Assembly: GCA_009838515.1 (NCBI GenBank) | Contig: VXRL01000008.1 | Coordinates: 1-39,893, forward strand | Source: Terriglobia bacterium | Lineage (GTDB): Bacteria > Acidobacteriota > Terriglobia > Bryobacterales > UBA6623 | Direction of reading: 5' to 3' | Length of the DNA: 39,893 nucleotides | Shown here: one piece after another, positions 8,849-21,606 of the stretch | Layout: the number at the start of each line of letters is the position of its first letter | Position numbering within the stretch: the first letter of the stretch is position 1 | The notes under the pieces: generated by a model | Seen by the model: only the letters and a program-made list of their open reading frames with translations | Databases searched by the model: none | Told to the model about the DNA's origin: nothing | Position numbers and translations under genes: made by a program

Positions 8849-11325
8849 CTAGCTCACGTGGCAGTCCGGCTGTAGAGTCTCCACGGTGTAACCGAGGCTG
8901 CCATAGCCTCGGATACGCTTCTCGCTCATTCGCCTGAGTGTCGGCACCTCGTGGTCAACGTAGTCGTATACCAAGACCTCTCGCTTCGCTGGGTGCAACC
9001 GATGGATCCGGCCGACGTACTGCGCGAGTGTTCCCTTCCAAGAAATCGGCATCGCCAAAAACAGCGTGTCGAGACGTGCATCGTCGAAACCCTCGCCGAC
9101 ATACCGGCCCGTCGCGATCAGAACGCGCTCCTCCGTCTCGGGAACGTGATCGAGACACTGGATGATCTCGCGGCGCTGCCTTGCGCCCATGCCTCCCTGC
9201 AGAAGCAGCACGTTCTTGGCGAAGCGATCCAGCCTGTCCGCAAGATGCTGGGCATGATCCTTGCGCTCGGTGAGGAGGATTGGCGACCGCCCCAGCTCAA
9301 GGGCTTGCAACACGTCGTCGAAGATCAGGTCGTTGCGATCTTGGTCCTTGGCCAAGGCGGAATAGACATGCTGGATCGGCGGACTGCCCTCGTCTAACTC
9401 GTCTGGCATCTGGAACGCCGTCGGCCTGAGGACCACGCGGTGCACGAACGGGCGCTGCTGAGCCTGCGCCTTTGCGCTGGCCCGGAACCGCACCGGCCCG
9501 CATTGCATGAAGATGATCGGATGGTGTCCGTCCTTGCGGGTGACGGTCGCGGACAATCCAAGGACGAATCGCGCCCTCGCTCGGCAGGCGACAGCCTCGA
9601 AGCTCACAGCCGAGAGGTGGTGGCACTCATCGACTACCAGATGTCCGTAATCGGCGACGATGTCGTCCACCTCGCCCTTCCGCACGAGGCTCTGGATTAC
9701 TCCGACATCGACGATTCCCGTAGGCTTGCGCTTGCCTCCTCCCACCTGGCCCACGGCGGATGCCGGAAGATCAAGGAACACGCGAAGCCGCGCGATCCAT
9801 TGCTCCATGAGTTGGCGCCGGTGAACCAGAACCAGCGTATTGGTCCCGCGTGCAGCGATGACCGACGCGGCGACGACCGTCTTGCCGAAAGCAGTGGTCG
9901 CAGCCAGCACACCGGTCTCATGCGCAAGAATGCGATCGTAAGCTTCCTCCTGGTGTGGCTTCAGGTCGCCGAGGAACGCTGTTTCGACAAGATGGCCGGG
10001 ATTACGCTCATCTCGCAGACTCAGGGCAATCCCCAGTTCTGCGAGCAATCCCTCCAGGGCCTCGCGGCAGCCTCGTGGAAGAGCGACGTGATGCGAAAGC
10101 AATTCTGCACAGGCCACGATACGAGGAATGCCGAACGTCGAACGCCGCATTGCTTGGGCACTGTAGAAGGCTGGATTCTGGAATGCTGCGAGGCGGATGA
10201 GCCGGTTGATGACGGCGGGTGGCAATCCCTCCCTCGGAATGTATATTCGGTCTCCCAAGACCGCTTCTACGCGCTCCGGCAGCGCTTCGGTAATCCCAGT
10301 TAGCGGCAGGCGCCGCGACGGCGGTGCGGTCCAAGGCTCCTCATCCTCGTCCTGAATCGGGAGGCGCAGACCGACAACACGGCCCCGGCGATCAGCTTGA
10401 TCGACGATTCTTGACGCCTCTGAAGCGGGCAAGCGACGAAGCGACGAGAGAAAGGCCCACTGATCTGGCCAAGGCTCGAATCTCTCGTCGAGGAAGAGAC
10501 TATTCCCGTTCTTCCGTGGGCCGTGTGCAAGGGGCAGCGCGATCAGGTTCCCGAAACCGCCGGTGGGCAAGCTGTCTTGGCTCGGAAAGAACCGGTCGTA
10601 GGACTCGAATCCGATGTCCGGATTGCGCTCCATGGTCTCGGTCAGAAGATGGGCACCGAGTCGGCGCGCAAGCGTGGCCGGCACTGGCTCTGCAAAGAAG
10701 ATCCAGATATGCCCGCCATTGCCTGAACGGGATCGTTCCAATGCCACCGGAACTTGCTTGGACTTACAGACTCCAAGGAAGGCTCCTGCATCCCGCTGCC
10801 ACGTCTGCTTGTCGAAGTCAGCGGCCAAGAACCAGCAGGTGTCATCAGGAAGCATGGGATAGACGCCCAGAGCGTGGTGCCCCCGGAGGTGCCCTTCGAG
10901 CACTTTATCCGTTACAGCCAAGAACGCTTGGTTCGGGCAAGCGCTGCACTTGATCCTGGGTTTGTCGCACAGACCCGGCATCCATTCGTTGCCACACGCC
11001 GGAGCGTAGCCCGACTTGCCCGTTTTGGCGTTTTCCCAGCGTTGGGGAAAAACATCTTCACGCCCGCGGAAGAGCGCCCTGAAAAGCGCGATCTTCTCGT
11101 GGACCGACGAGTGATTCGTGACCGGCGCTTCAGGCTGCGAACACTGCTCTTTCCGGGGCATTGCGGCCTCAAGCTCGGAAAGCCGGGCCTCCAGAGCAGC
11201 CTTCTCGTCACCGAGTCGAGCCAGCCGCTGGCGAATTTGCGTGACCTCGGAATCGGATGCTACATCGGGCTGCCGGGTCGCCCTCGACGCCTCCGAACTG
11301 GGTGTCGGCCCTCCCGTGGGGATGC

Positions 11326-11329
<4 letters not shown>
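8849..11329 (-). CDS. Primase-helicase of the TOTE type (AEP domain + superfamily 2 helicase)
   Basis: 826 residues. After a short coiled-coil (about 25-60) comes a zinc-binding insert (ACGNEW...[14 protein letters not shown]), then an archaeo-eukaryotic primase domain with [17 protein letters not shown] and a [18 protein letters not shown] segment (about 150-300). The C-terminal half is an SF2 helicase: Walker A-like ATTAFGKT, Walker B VVDECHH, motif III GLSAT, and motif VI region [10 protein letters not shown]. This architecture is the one named in Pfam for TOTE conflict systems (from memory). It starts at an ATG overlapping the hsdR stop (ATGA), so the two are translated together. Predicted role: primed synthesis and unwinding on nucleic acid during anti-invader defence; substrate unknown. 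Confidence 0.85.
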
Positions 11330-14463
<3,134 letters not shown>

Positions 14464-14518
14464 GGCGTCACCTGCACCCACGAATCGGCCGAACGCACGG
14501 TCTTGGCTCTTCGATGCT

Positions 14519-14568
14519 CATCATGTGGAGTCATCAGTAATGTGGAGTTGGCTTCGTAAGACCTTGAA
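14519..14568 (+). repeat. RIT left terminal inverted repeat
   Basis: 50 bases, perfect reverse complement of 17786-17835. It contains gtggagtcatcagtaatg. A related sequence, ctccacattaccggatgatc, lies just inside at 14593-14612 in the opposite orientation, so the end has a palindromic layout, probably the recombinase binding sites. Confidence 0.9.
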
Positions 14569-14623
14569 TAAAAGTAACTTGCTCGGCAATATCTCCACAT
14601 TACCGGATGATCACTCCGCAGGC

Positions 14624-15642
14624 CTACAGGCTTTCCAGCCAGCTCAGTAGGTCGGCGTCGCTGCGCCAGTCTCCACAGCCGGGCTCCGTGTTCAGAAGCG
14701 GTTTGGCCTTGCGAACAGCTTGGCGTTTCGATTCCAGGTCGACTTCGGCATAGATGCTGGTGGCCGAGACGCTGGCATGACCTAGCCAGCGCCCGATCGT
14801 GACCAGGTCCACACCGGCTTGCAAGAAATGAGTGGCAGCTCTGTGACGCAGGACGTGGGGATGGACGCGCTTGGCTGCCAGGGACGGCGCGGAACTGGCT
14901 GCGGAATCCGCATGCTTGGCCAAGATGTAGCGCACCCCGAAGCGGGTTAAGGGCTGGCCGCGGTGATTGCGGAACAGCGGCTGTGTGTCGGCAGGGTCCA
15001 AGTCCTGGGTTCGGATCAGCTGGCGCAGCAGCGCGGCGGTTTCCTTCCAAACGGGCAATGGCGTTGCTTGCCGCCCTTGCCGTGCAGCAGCGCTTGGCGC
15101 GGGCGGTCCAGTTGTAGGTCACAGGGGCGCAGGTCGAGGATCTCCTGGACCCGCGCTCCCGTGTTGTACATCGTGAGTAGCAGGGCATGGTCGCGTCGGC
15201 CGGCCGGGGTGGAGCGGTCGGGCGCGGCCAGCAGGGCTTGCATCTCGTTGTGTTCGAGGTACCCGACGGTGCGCTGGTCAGCGCGCTTGAAAGGGATCGC
15301 CAGAATGATCTGGCAGACCCCGCAGTGGAGAGGGAACAGCGGTGCGGCGTAGCGTGCGAACGAGTGCAGGGCGGCGAGCCGGACATTGCGCGTGGCCGCC
15401 GAGTTGCCCCGATCGTTCCCGAGGTGCTGGAGGAAGGCGAGCAGGTGCTCGCGGGAGAGATCGGGGAAGTCGAGGGTCGCGGCGGATCGCTGCAGATGGC
15501 CTGCGAGGAAGACGAGCAGGAGCTTGAGCGCGTCGCGGAAGGAGCGGATCGTGTGGTGGCTGAGACTGCGCACGCGGGGCAGTTCGTCAGCGAGGAAGCC
15601 GCGCAGGGCCCGGCCCAGCGCGTTGGGGCGGGGTTCAGTCAT
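14624..15642 (-). pseudogene. ritC: RIT tyrosine recombinase C, frameshifted
   Basis: Two overlapping reading frames together make one tyrosine recombinase of about 330 residues. The first (15642 to about 15055) has the SAM-like N-terminal domain and the first catalytic Arg (NTGARVQEIL) and the beta-hairpin Lys region (GKGGKQRHCP). The second (about 15058-14624) continues with VWKETAALL and carries HVLRHRAATH (His-x-x-Arg), LGHAS and the nucleophilic Tyr in TSIYAEV. The break is at CCCGTTTGG near 15050; one added base restores a continuous product. Starts 8 bases inside ritB. Could be a true mutation, a sequencing error, or programmed shifting. Confidence 0.8.
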
Positions 15643-16462
15643 GCCGGCCTCCCGCAGGGCCCGTCAAGACGGATCCGACATGGTCGGCGACCCGTTGGGC
15701 GGCCTGCTCAAGAACGGGGCCGATCAGGGACAGGTAGTAGGCGGTCGAGGCCAGCGAGACATGCCCCATGGCCCTGCCGAACCCCGTTCCGGAGTAGGCC
15801 CTGTCGGCCTGCGGGCCATGGGCAAGCAAGGGAGAACTTGCGGTGCAGGGGAAGCACTGCCTGAGTTGCAGGTAGCTGTCCAGTTCCCGGCCGGCATCGC
15901 TGGAGAGCGCGACCAGGCGCGACTTGTGGAACTTCGAGACGCGCACGAGCAGGGTGTGGCGGCAGGGGTCATAATCGCCGATACAGAGCCGCAGGAGTTC
16001 GCCGCGCCGCAGACCCGCGGTGTACAGCAGGACCACCGCCAGGCGGTACACATGAGGGCACAGGGGGGAATGGGGCGGAGACAGGAGTCGTCCGGTCTGC
16101 TCCAACAGGGCCAGCACCTGTTGGTCGGTGAAGATCCAAGGCGCTGGCGCTGGGGCCGGGGCCGGGAATTGGGATGGATCCGGGACGAAGCAATCCGGTG
16201 CCGTGCGGCGATGGTGCAGGGTAAAGTTGCGGACAATCCGCATTTTCTTGAGTCGGCCCTGGGGCGTGAGCGGCTCCAGCGTGAGGGCCCAGCCGTGAAA
16301 GCCCTCGCTGGTCAGTTCGCCGTGGCCGTGCTCGGCGAGGAAGAGGTCGAGTCCGCAGAGAATCCGGGCTTCGTTGTCGTATTTGAAACCGAGCGAACGC
16401 TTGCGGTCGAGATAGGCGGTGATCGCCGTGCGGAGTGGGGAGGGCTGTGCGGGGGCGCTCAT
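15635..16462 (-). pseudogene. ritB: RIT tyrosine recombinase B with internal deletion
   Basis: 275 residues in one frame. N-terminal core-binding region (ITAYLDRKRSLGFKYDNEARIL), then the first catalytic Arg in YTAGLRRGELL and the KFHKSRLV Lys segment. The sequence then jumps from YSGTGF directly to GRAMGHVSLASTAYYL. In RitB-type recombinases about 50 residues separate these, including the His-x-x-Arg box (HDLRHTFAVHALL-like), so this copy appears to have lost the second catalytic Arg/His by an in-frame deletion. The Tyr and GHVS motif remain. ATGA overlap with ritA upstream. Presumably inactive although the frame is open. Confidence 0.75.
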
Positions 16463-17693
16463 GGGCGGCTCTCCGTGGCGGGCCGAGGCAGGTCCAGTGC
16501 TGCGGCCCTGAGATCGTCGTCGTGGACCCGAAGGTATTGGCCCGTGGTAGCCAGACTGCGATGGCCGAGCAGACCGCCGATCGATTCGATGGACTCGTTG
16601 CCGCGCAGTAGGCGCAGGGCGAGGGCATGTCGCACGCCGTGGGTCCCGGCAGCGGGAAACTCGATCTCACTGCGCTGTGCCCGGCGCCGGAACGCCGCCC
16701 GCACCGCGGATGACCTCAGGGGCAGCACAGGCCGACGGGAGCTGAGGAAGACCCTGCGATGCTGGCAGCGAGGGCGTCCGCACTGCAGGTAGTCCACCAA
16801 GGCGGCCCCTACCTCCTCGGTCAAGGGCGGCACCAGTGGCTGGCGGGACTTGGGCCGGCTGGGACGAATCTGACCGCTCCGCCAGAGGATGGCGTCCAAC
16901 TCCAAGCCGGCGACTTCGCTCGCGCGCAGGCCGTAGGTGGCCAGCAGCAGGAACATGGCATAGTCGCGCCGTCCGAGCGGAGTGGTGCGATCGATCTCCG
17001 CCAGCAACGCCTGCACGGATTCCCAGGGCAGGGCTCGCGGGAGTTGCTCGTCGCGATACGTCGGCGGCGTGTCGATCCAGGCATCGAGGCCACTCGGCAC
17101 GTCTCCGCGACTGGCGAGGAAGCGCAGGAAACAGCGCAGTTGGGCGACAAGGTGCTGCGGGCTGCTGCGCCCGAGGGTCGCAGCATGGTGCAGGACGAAC
17201 GCTTCGATGCTCTGCGCGGAGAGCGTCTTGAGTATCTCGGGGCGATCGTCGAAGCCGAGGAACGCAAGTAGTCCGAAGGCAGTGCGCCGATGATGGCGCG
17301 TGGTCGAGTCGGCGAGGCCGCGCACCTGCAGGAGGAACTCGAGATAGGCACGGACGAGGAGTTCGCTGGGGGTGGGATCGACAACCCGCCACAGGCTGCT
17401 GCCGGCGAGGAAGGCGGCCAAGGACTGCACGAGCCCAGACAGGTCGCGCGCTGGTTGCGTGCCGGGCGGGGAGCCAGCGAGAGGAACTGCTCTTGCGAAA
17501 GCTCCCCGAGATTGCCGATGGCGAGCGATGCCAGCATCTGTTCGAGCACGGGTGCCTTGCAGATACGCCGGCGGATCGGCTCGGGAGCAAACCCCCTCGC
17601 GGCCAGCCACCGGGCCAGATCCTCGAGGAAACCGCCGAGCAGCGGCAGTTGCAGGAAGCGGGCATGGGCCCGCGGAAACAAGTCAATCAACAT
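16459..17693 (-). pseudogene. ritA: RIT tyrosine recombinase A, frameshifted
   Basis: The start is the ATG at 17693, preceded by an excellent ribosome site (aaaggaggt) 4-5 bases upstream. That frame gives a sensible N-terminus (MLIDLFPRAHARFLQLPLL to QEQFLSLAPRP) and then degenerates near 17450; from there another frame continues with ARDLSGLVQSLAAFLAG and holds the catalytic domain: YGLRASEVAGL (Arg), a PKSRQPLVPPL segment, HGVRHALALRLL (His-x-x-Arg), LGHRS and the Tyr of TTGQYLRV. A single-base change between about 17440 and 17460 joins them into roughly 410 residues. First gene of the trio; ends in ATGA overlap with ritB. Confidence 0.8.
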
Positions 17694-17785
17694 CGTGACC
17701 TCCTTTTGTCGGGTAACGGTGCCACCAGAGGCACCCGTGTCACGATCTCAGTAATGTGCAGCGAAAATCGCGGACTGCGAACTAT

Positions 17786-17835
17786 TTCAAGGTCTTACGA
17801 AGCCAACTCCACATTACTGATGACTCCACATGATG
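17786..17835 (-). repeat. RIT right terminal inverted repeat
   Basis: Perfect 50-base reverse complement of 14519-14568. A related motif, ctcagtaatgtgcag, lies inside at 17747-17761. An in-frame TGA for the neighbouring SNF2 fragment falls within this repeat (17831-17833). Confidence 0.9.
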
Positions 17836-17840
17836 TGAGG

Positions 17841-17865
17841 GGAGGGGCGCGGTAACGCCCCCTCC
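17841..17865. repeat. GC-rich inverted repeat next to the RIT end
   Basis: ggaggggcg and cgccccctcc face each other across a six-base loop (cggtaa), with one bulged C. It lies between the RIT right end and the first recognisable SNF2 codon. It might be a hairpin terminator, a REP-like palindrome or the scar of another element; no direct evidence of function. Confidence 0.4.
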
Positions 17866-17866
17866 T

Positions 17867-18502
17867 ACTCGACTGATGACGGAAGGCAGCATCGAGATGC
17901 GCGTCTGGGAGACGATGCAACTCAAGAAAGCACTGTTTTCCGGGCTGTTCGATTCGACCGCCGACGAGGTGAGCTTCGAGAAGCTCGGCCGGTCGACATT
18001 TCTCAAGGTGGTCAAGGAGATCGTTGATGACACCTCTGGATCCGCGGACGCTGACGAGCCTGACCGATCGGCGGAGGATCTAGGTTCGGACCCGGGTGGG
18101 CACGAGCTGCCCGGAGTGCCCGACCAACCGACCGGTGCGGAAACCAGATCGGAGTCGACTCCAAAACCTCCCGCTGACGGCTCAGGCCGCCAGCCGGACC
18201 GTCCGCCGGACCGTCCGACGGCCGCTCCCGGTATTGAGGAAGCGGTCGCGGGCGTCCTAGAGGCCGGCGTGAAATTCCTCGAAGCGCTGGTACCACCTCC
18301 GGCCCAACCGGCTGGCCAAGCGGCACAGCGGGTGCCTCAAGCTTCACCCCCGACCGGACAGGCTGTTCTATCGCGACTCGTTCGAACCGACCCGCAAACG
18401 AACCGTCCGGTCATGGCAGTGCCGCTACCAGAGAACATGGATGCAGCACGAATCGGGCAGGCTCTGGACGGCTTGGCACGAATGTTCTCCGGCGGCGCGT
18501 GA
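17867..18502 (+). pseudogene. C-terminal fragment of a SNF2-family helicase
   Basis: An ATG at 17876 opens the longest version, but recognisable homology begins one or two codons earlier (RLMTEGSIEMRVWETMQLKK), which is the SNF2 helicase segment following motif VI (RLVTEGTIE-like). ALFSGLFD and VSFEKLGRSTFLKVV complete the familiar C-terminal end. A low-complexity Pro/Gln/Gly-rich tail follows to residue ~209. The ATPase motifs are absent; the gene has been cut within about 35 bases of the RIT right repeat. Upstream the frame meets a TGA inside that repeat. Helicases of this type are common in restriction and defence loci. Most likely not functional alone. Confidence 0.65.
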
Positions 18503-19043
18503 TTCGCGGTTCTTTAAAGGCGGCTGAATTTACCGGCCCTATAGACGTCCGACCACTGCGCTCATGCATGGCACTGCTCAAATCGCGCTCGCCGGCGAAG
18601 CTGCCGACATGGTCAAGCAACACGATGGCCCGACGCTACCAGAGGCGTGAGTGCCTCTATTTTCATGTTGCCGGGCCGAGTCCCTGTGTCAATATGGCTG
18701 CCCCAAGAGATGTCGCCCACCAATCAGCAGAACCCCAAAATCGACCCCGGCCCCCCACGACGATAATCGCTGGCTTCACCCTGACCAAGATCAGCGTTTC
18801 CTACGCAGGATCAGTCGCTTCCACGCCGATCATCCGGTTGCGGTCCCTACAGGACCGGTCCGTGAAGCAGGCGAGGGCGCAATAACCTCGCTGCCCTTCG
18901 TGACACTCGGCAATACGGCAACCCCTCCCCGAAAGGCGCAGGCCTCGGATGTGTGGGCTTCGCCATCCAAGCAACCAATCTCCTATCATTGCTCCAGTCC
19001 GCCCGGAGACTTGGCCTGACAGGCGGGTCCGTGCGCTTCAGCA
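18503..19043. other. Intergenic, no gene recognised
   Basis: 541 bases. Short open frames exist on both strands but none has a ribosome site, recognisable family or sensible composition. Possible promoter region for the methyltransferase at 19044. Confidence 0.5.
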
Positions 19044-19892
19044 ATGTCGCTCCCCGCCCACCGCGTTTCCACCGCGGACTTGGCCGCCGCATGTCGTGCG
19101 GGGCACTTGAGGACACCTGCGCCGCTCTTCGAGGATCCCTACGCGGCGAAGCTGTGTGGGCCCGTCCTAGGCTTTGCTCTGAGGGTCCGCCCGTTCGAGC
19201 GGCTGCTGGCCAGAGCCGTGTCCTCCACGATCCTCCCGGTTGCAACCAGCATTGCGGCGCGTGCCCGCTTCGCAGAAGAAGCCATTGAAGAGGCGATCCT
19301 CCACGGGGCCGAGCAATATGTGATTCTGGGACCCGGCATGGATTCCTTTGCCTTCCGCAGGCCCGACCTGATGAAGCGCGTCCAGATCTTCGAGGTCGAC
19401 CATCCGATCACACAGCGTTGCAAGTTGCGGCGCCTCAGGAGAGCAGGCCTCCCGATCAGCTCCAATCACCACTTTGTTGCAGCGGACCTTTCGTGCGTAT
19501 CGCCGGTAGAGGCACTGCAAGACTCACCGTTCCGCAGAACGCGGCCCTCGTGCATTTCGCTGCTAGGCGTGGCCTACTACATCGAAGTCAACACGCTGCG
19601 CTCGACGCTGCAATCACTGTCCGGCTCCCTTCCTGCCGGTACACGGATTGCCCTAGACTGGCTGCTTGACGCGGCGTCGTGCGACCTGGCACATGCCGAC
19701 ATGCGGCGCAACTTGCTGAGCGTTGTTGCCCGCCGGGGCGAGCCGATGCGGGCGGTCGCTGCGGAATGTGGTTTCCGGACCTTGGCAGCACTTCCCGTTT
19801 CGGCCTTTGCGGAGTCCTATGCTGCTCGCAAGGGGGAAGCTCCACAGGAGATTCCGGGGCTCTTCGGGGTCGCTCTCCTTGAGGCAGGGTAG
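19044..19892 (+). CDS. Leucine carboxyl methyltransferase-like SAM-dependent methyltransferase
   Basis: 282 residues. Resembles the LCMT/PPM1 family (PF04072, TIGR00027): N-terminal HLRTPAPLFEDPYAAKL, then an ARARFAEEAIEEAILHGAEQYVILGPGMDSFAFR stretch holding the SAM-binding LGPGMDSFA loop, an acidic strand end IFEVDHP, and a GVAYYIE motif. It should transfer a methyl group from SAM to a carboxyl or hydroxyl; bacterial members often act in polyketide or other secondary metabolism. Substrate cannot be told from the sequence. Start chosen at the ATG that gives the usual N-terminus; ribosome site weak. Length fits the family. Confidence 0.85.
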   Translation: MSLPAHRVSTADLAAACRAGHLRTPAPLFEDPYAAKLCGPVLGFALRVRPFERLLARAVSSTILPVATSIAARARFAEEAIEEAILHGAEQYVILGPGMDSFAFRRPDLMKRVQIFEVDHPITQRCKLRRLRRAGLPISSNHHFVAADLSCVSPVEALQDSPFRRTRPSCISLLGVAYYIEVNTLRSTLQSLSGSLPAGTRIALDWLLDAASCDLAHADMRRNLLSVVARRGEPMRAVAAECGFRTLAALPVSAFAESYAARKGEAPQEIPGLFGVALLEAG

Positions 19893-20455
19893 CCTCCTCC
19901 GTCCCGTCTGCGCGGCGGGTCTCCGGGACCGGCAACCTGACTGGAGCGTCGGCCAATCGCGCTGAAACCCGGCCCTGCCTGCTGCCCGTCTCCGAACACG
20001 CTCCCGCTCCCCGATCTCTCTCTGGCCCACACGCGAGTTGAACCCAGTTTGGAGTTCCTGAGACTGTCCCGAATCGCTCTGTAGTCCGAGCGAGACGGGG
20101 CATCCGCCAAGCCCGCAGGCGGTCCGGGGAACAGCCTTTGGGCCGAGTGCCCGCCAATGGAGCAGATCGTCTTCCGCAGGTCCCGGTTCCGCGATCGTTC
20201 GGACGGCAGGAGCGGGTAAGCATGCCCCAGGAACGGACGGACGGACGATCGCAAAAAATCTGTGATCGAAAGGCCCCAGTGAACGTTAGGTCATTAGAGG
20301 GGGCAGACGGCGAGCCGCCCCTGCCCGCTACGAGGTAGGCGTGTTTGTCCGTATCACGGCGTCCGCGGGACCAGACACAACTGCAAGCGATCGCCGGCGC
20401 GGGTGTCATCAGTCGTTGACGGGGCTATCGGCCTGGCAGGAAGGAGGTGCGAACC
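19893..20455. other. Intergenic region holding a dispersed repeat
   Basis: 563 bases with no convincing gene on either strand. It contains one copy of a roughly 41-base dispersed repeat at 20258-20300, described separately. Confidence 0.5.
20258..20300 (+). repeat. Dispersed repeat, copy 1
   Basis: atctgtgatcgaa, then a variable core with gcccc, then cgttaggtcat. The same sequence with a few changes and gaps occurs at 30422-30462. Lies about 155 bases upstream of the secreted ankyrin gene, on the same strand. Confidence 0.6.
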
Positions 20456-21427
20456 ATGCATTCGACAAAAGCAGCGTTAGAGGGGAGGATCCGGCAGCTA
20501 GCTTTCGCGGTACTGGCTGGACTGTTCTTCGTCCTGCCGCCATGCCCGGCGGCGGCAGGCGGATCTACGAGCGAACTTGAGACTGCGCTCATTCGATGCG
20601 ATGTCGAGGCTCTGGGCGACGCCTTGAGCCGCGGCGCCAGCGCTAACTGGGTGCATCCGGAGAGCGGGGAGACAGCGCTGCATTACGCTGTGCAGTGCGA
20701 ATCCGGCAGGGATGGAACGCAATACGGCTTGGTGCGCATGCTCGTGGCCGCGGGTGCCGTGGTGTCTCTAGATGCATTCAGCGGTGAATCCGTGCTGGAA
20801 AGGGCGCTGCTATTCGGTTCGGAGCCAACGATAGCGCTGTTGTTGGAATCGGGCGCTGACCCCAATTCCATGGCTACGATGGGCGTTTCAATGCCCGCGC
20901 TAGCGCGGGTAGTTGGCAATGAAGGCGCCGAGCGGGCGCTGCGGATGTACGGCGGTGAGCTCTTGGCTTCGGATCTGGAGGCTATTGAGCAGTGGGACTG
21001 GATTCCTGACTTTGTTCGAAGCACTGACCACTGGATGGACAGCAATCCCGACGCCGACAGCGACGGGTATGAAGAGGCGCTCGGCCAGCTTCGCCATTAC
21101 TTGGAGGACCAGCCAGAGCTTGTCGCGGAGTTGGATCTGGAGTTAGACCAGCTCGAGCGGAGCCCCGCTGTCTACCGGAAGAATGCCTCGCGGTGGGCCT
21201 CTGGCCTAGCCCCGACCACTGCCTACTCTCCCGACCGAACTGAGGGCCAAGTAGGTCTATCGCTTTCAGAGTGCAGGGAAAGCTGCCACGGCGGCTATAG
21301 AGGCTCCGTGAGAGGTTGCGGTGACGGCGTGGTCGGCATCGCCTGCAGGGTGAACTGCGGATGGCAGCGCGAAGGATGCCTCGCCAATTGCGGCAAGCTG
21401 CACCCGCAACATCCACCTCAACGCTGA
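20456..21427 (+). CDS. Secreted ankyrin-repeat protein with Cys-rich C-terminus
   Basis: 323 residues from the ATG at 20456, chosen over a GTG nine bases earlier because a perfect aaggaggt lies 7 bases before it. A signal peptide (about 1-35, ...FVLPPCPAAAGG) indicates export. Ankyrin repeats occupy about 40-170: ALSRGASANWVHPESGETALHYAV, LVRMLVAAGAV, ALLLESGADPNS. A helical region follows, and the last ~60 residues contain eight Cys (CRESCHGGYRGSVRGCGDGV region) that may form disulfides in the periplasm. Ankyrin repeats bind proteins; the partner is unknown. I do not know a named family with this Cys-rich tail. Confidence 0.85.
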   Translation: MHSTKAALEGRIRQLAFAVLAGLFFVLPPCPAAAGGSTSELETALIRCDVEALGDALSRGASANWVHPESGETALHYAVQCESGRDGTQYGLVRMLVAAGAVVSLDAFSGESVLERALLFGSEPTIALLLESGADPNSMATMGVSMPALARVVGNEGAERALRMYGGELLASDLEAIEQWDWIPDFVRSTDHWMDSNPDADSDGYEEALGQLRHYLEDQPELVAELDLELDQLERSPAVYRKNASRWASGLAPTTAYSPDRTEGQVGLSLSECRESCHGGYRGSVRGCGDGVVGIACRVNCGWQREGCLANCGKLHPQHPPQR

Positions 21428-21606
21428 CCTGCAGTTCATTCGATGGAGCAATGTTCAGGAGGTCCGATTGGGAGGAGTTAGGTGACTTCGACTCATATCC
21501 GCCGTGTTCGAGGTTGCGCCCCGAAGCTGCTGCAATCCCCTGAGCGATCCGGGGTCCGCTCGGTCGATGGCATCGACTTGCCGGAAATCATCCAAGGAGA
21601 AGGAAA

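Larger units (their letters stand above)
14519..17835 (-). mobile_element. RIT element (recombinase in trio), degenerate
   Basis: About 3.3 kb bounded by perfect 50-bp inverted repeats (14519-14568 and 17786-17835) and containing three tightly overlapping tyrosine-recombinase genes read in one direction, the defining layout of RIT elements. Gene overlaps are 4 and 8 bases. All three recombinases look damaged: ritA and ritC by frameshift, ritB by an internal deletion. It lies between hsdR and a truncated SNF2 gene. No target-site duplication is seen immediately outside the repeats. Confidence 0.88.

Noticed and set aside
9440..10303. 287-codon plus-strand frame
   Set aside because: Antisense to the primase-helicase, which has complete motifs.
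14519..17835. Integron or XerCD dif site
   Set aside because: Three overlapping recombinases with long inverted ends fit a RIT element; no attC-like cassettes.
18499..18885. 128-codon plus-strand frame
   Set aside because: No family, no ribosome site, composition unlike neighbours.
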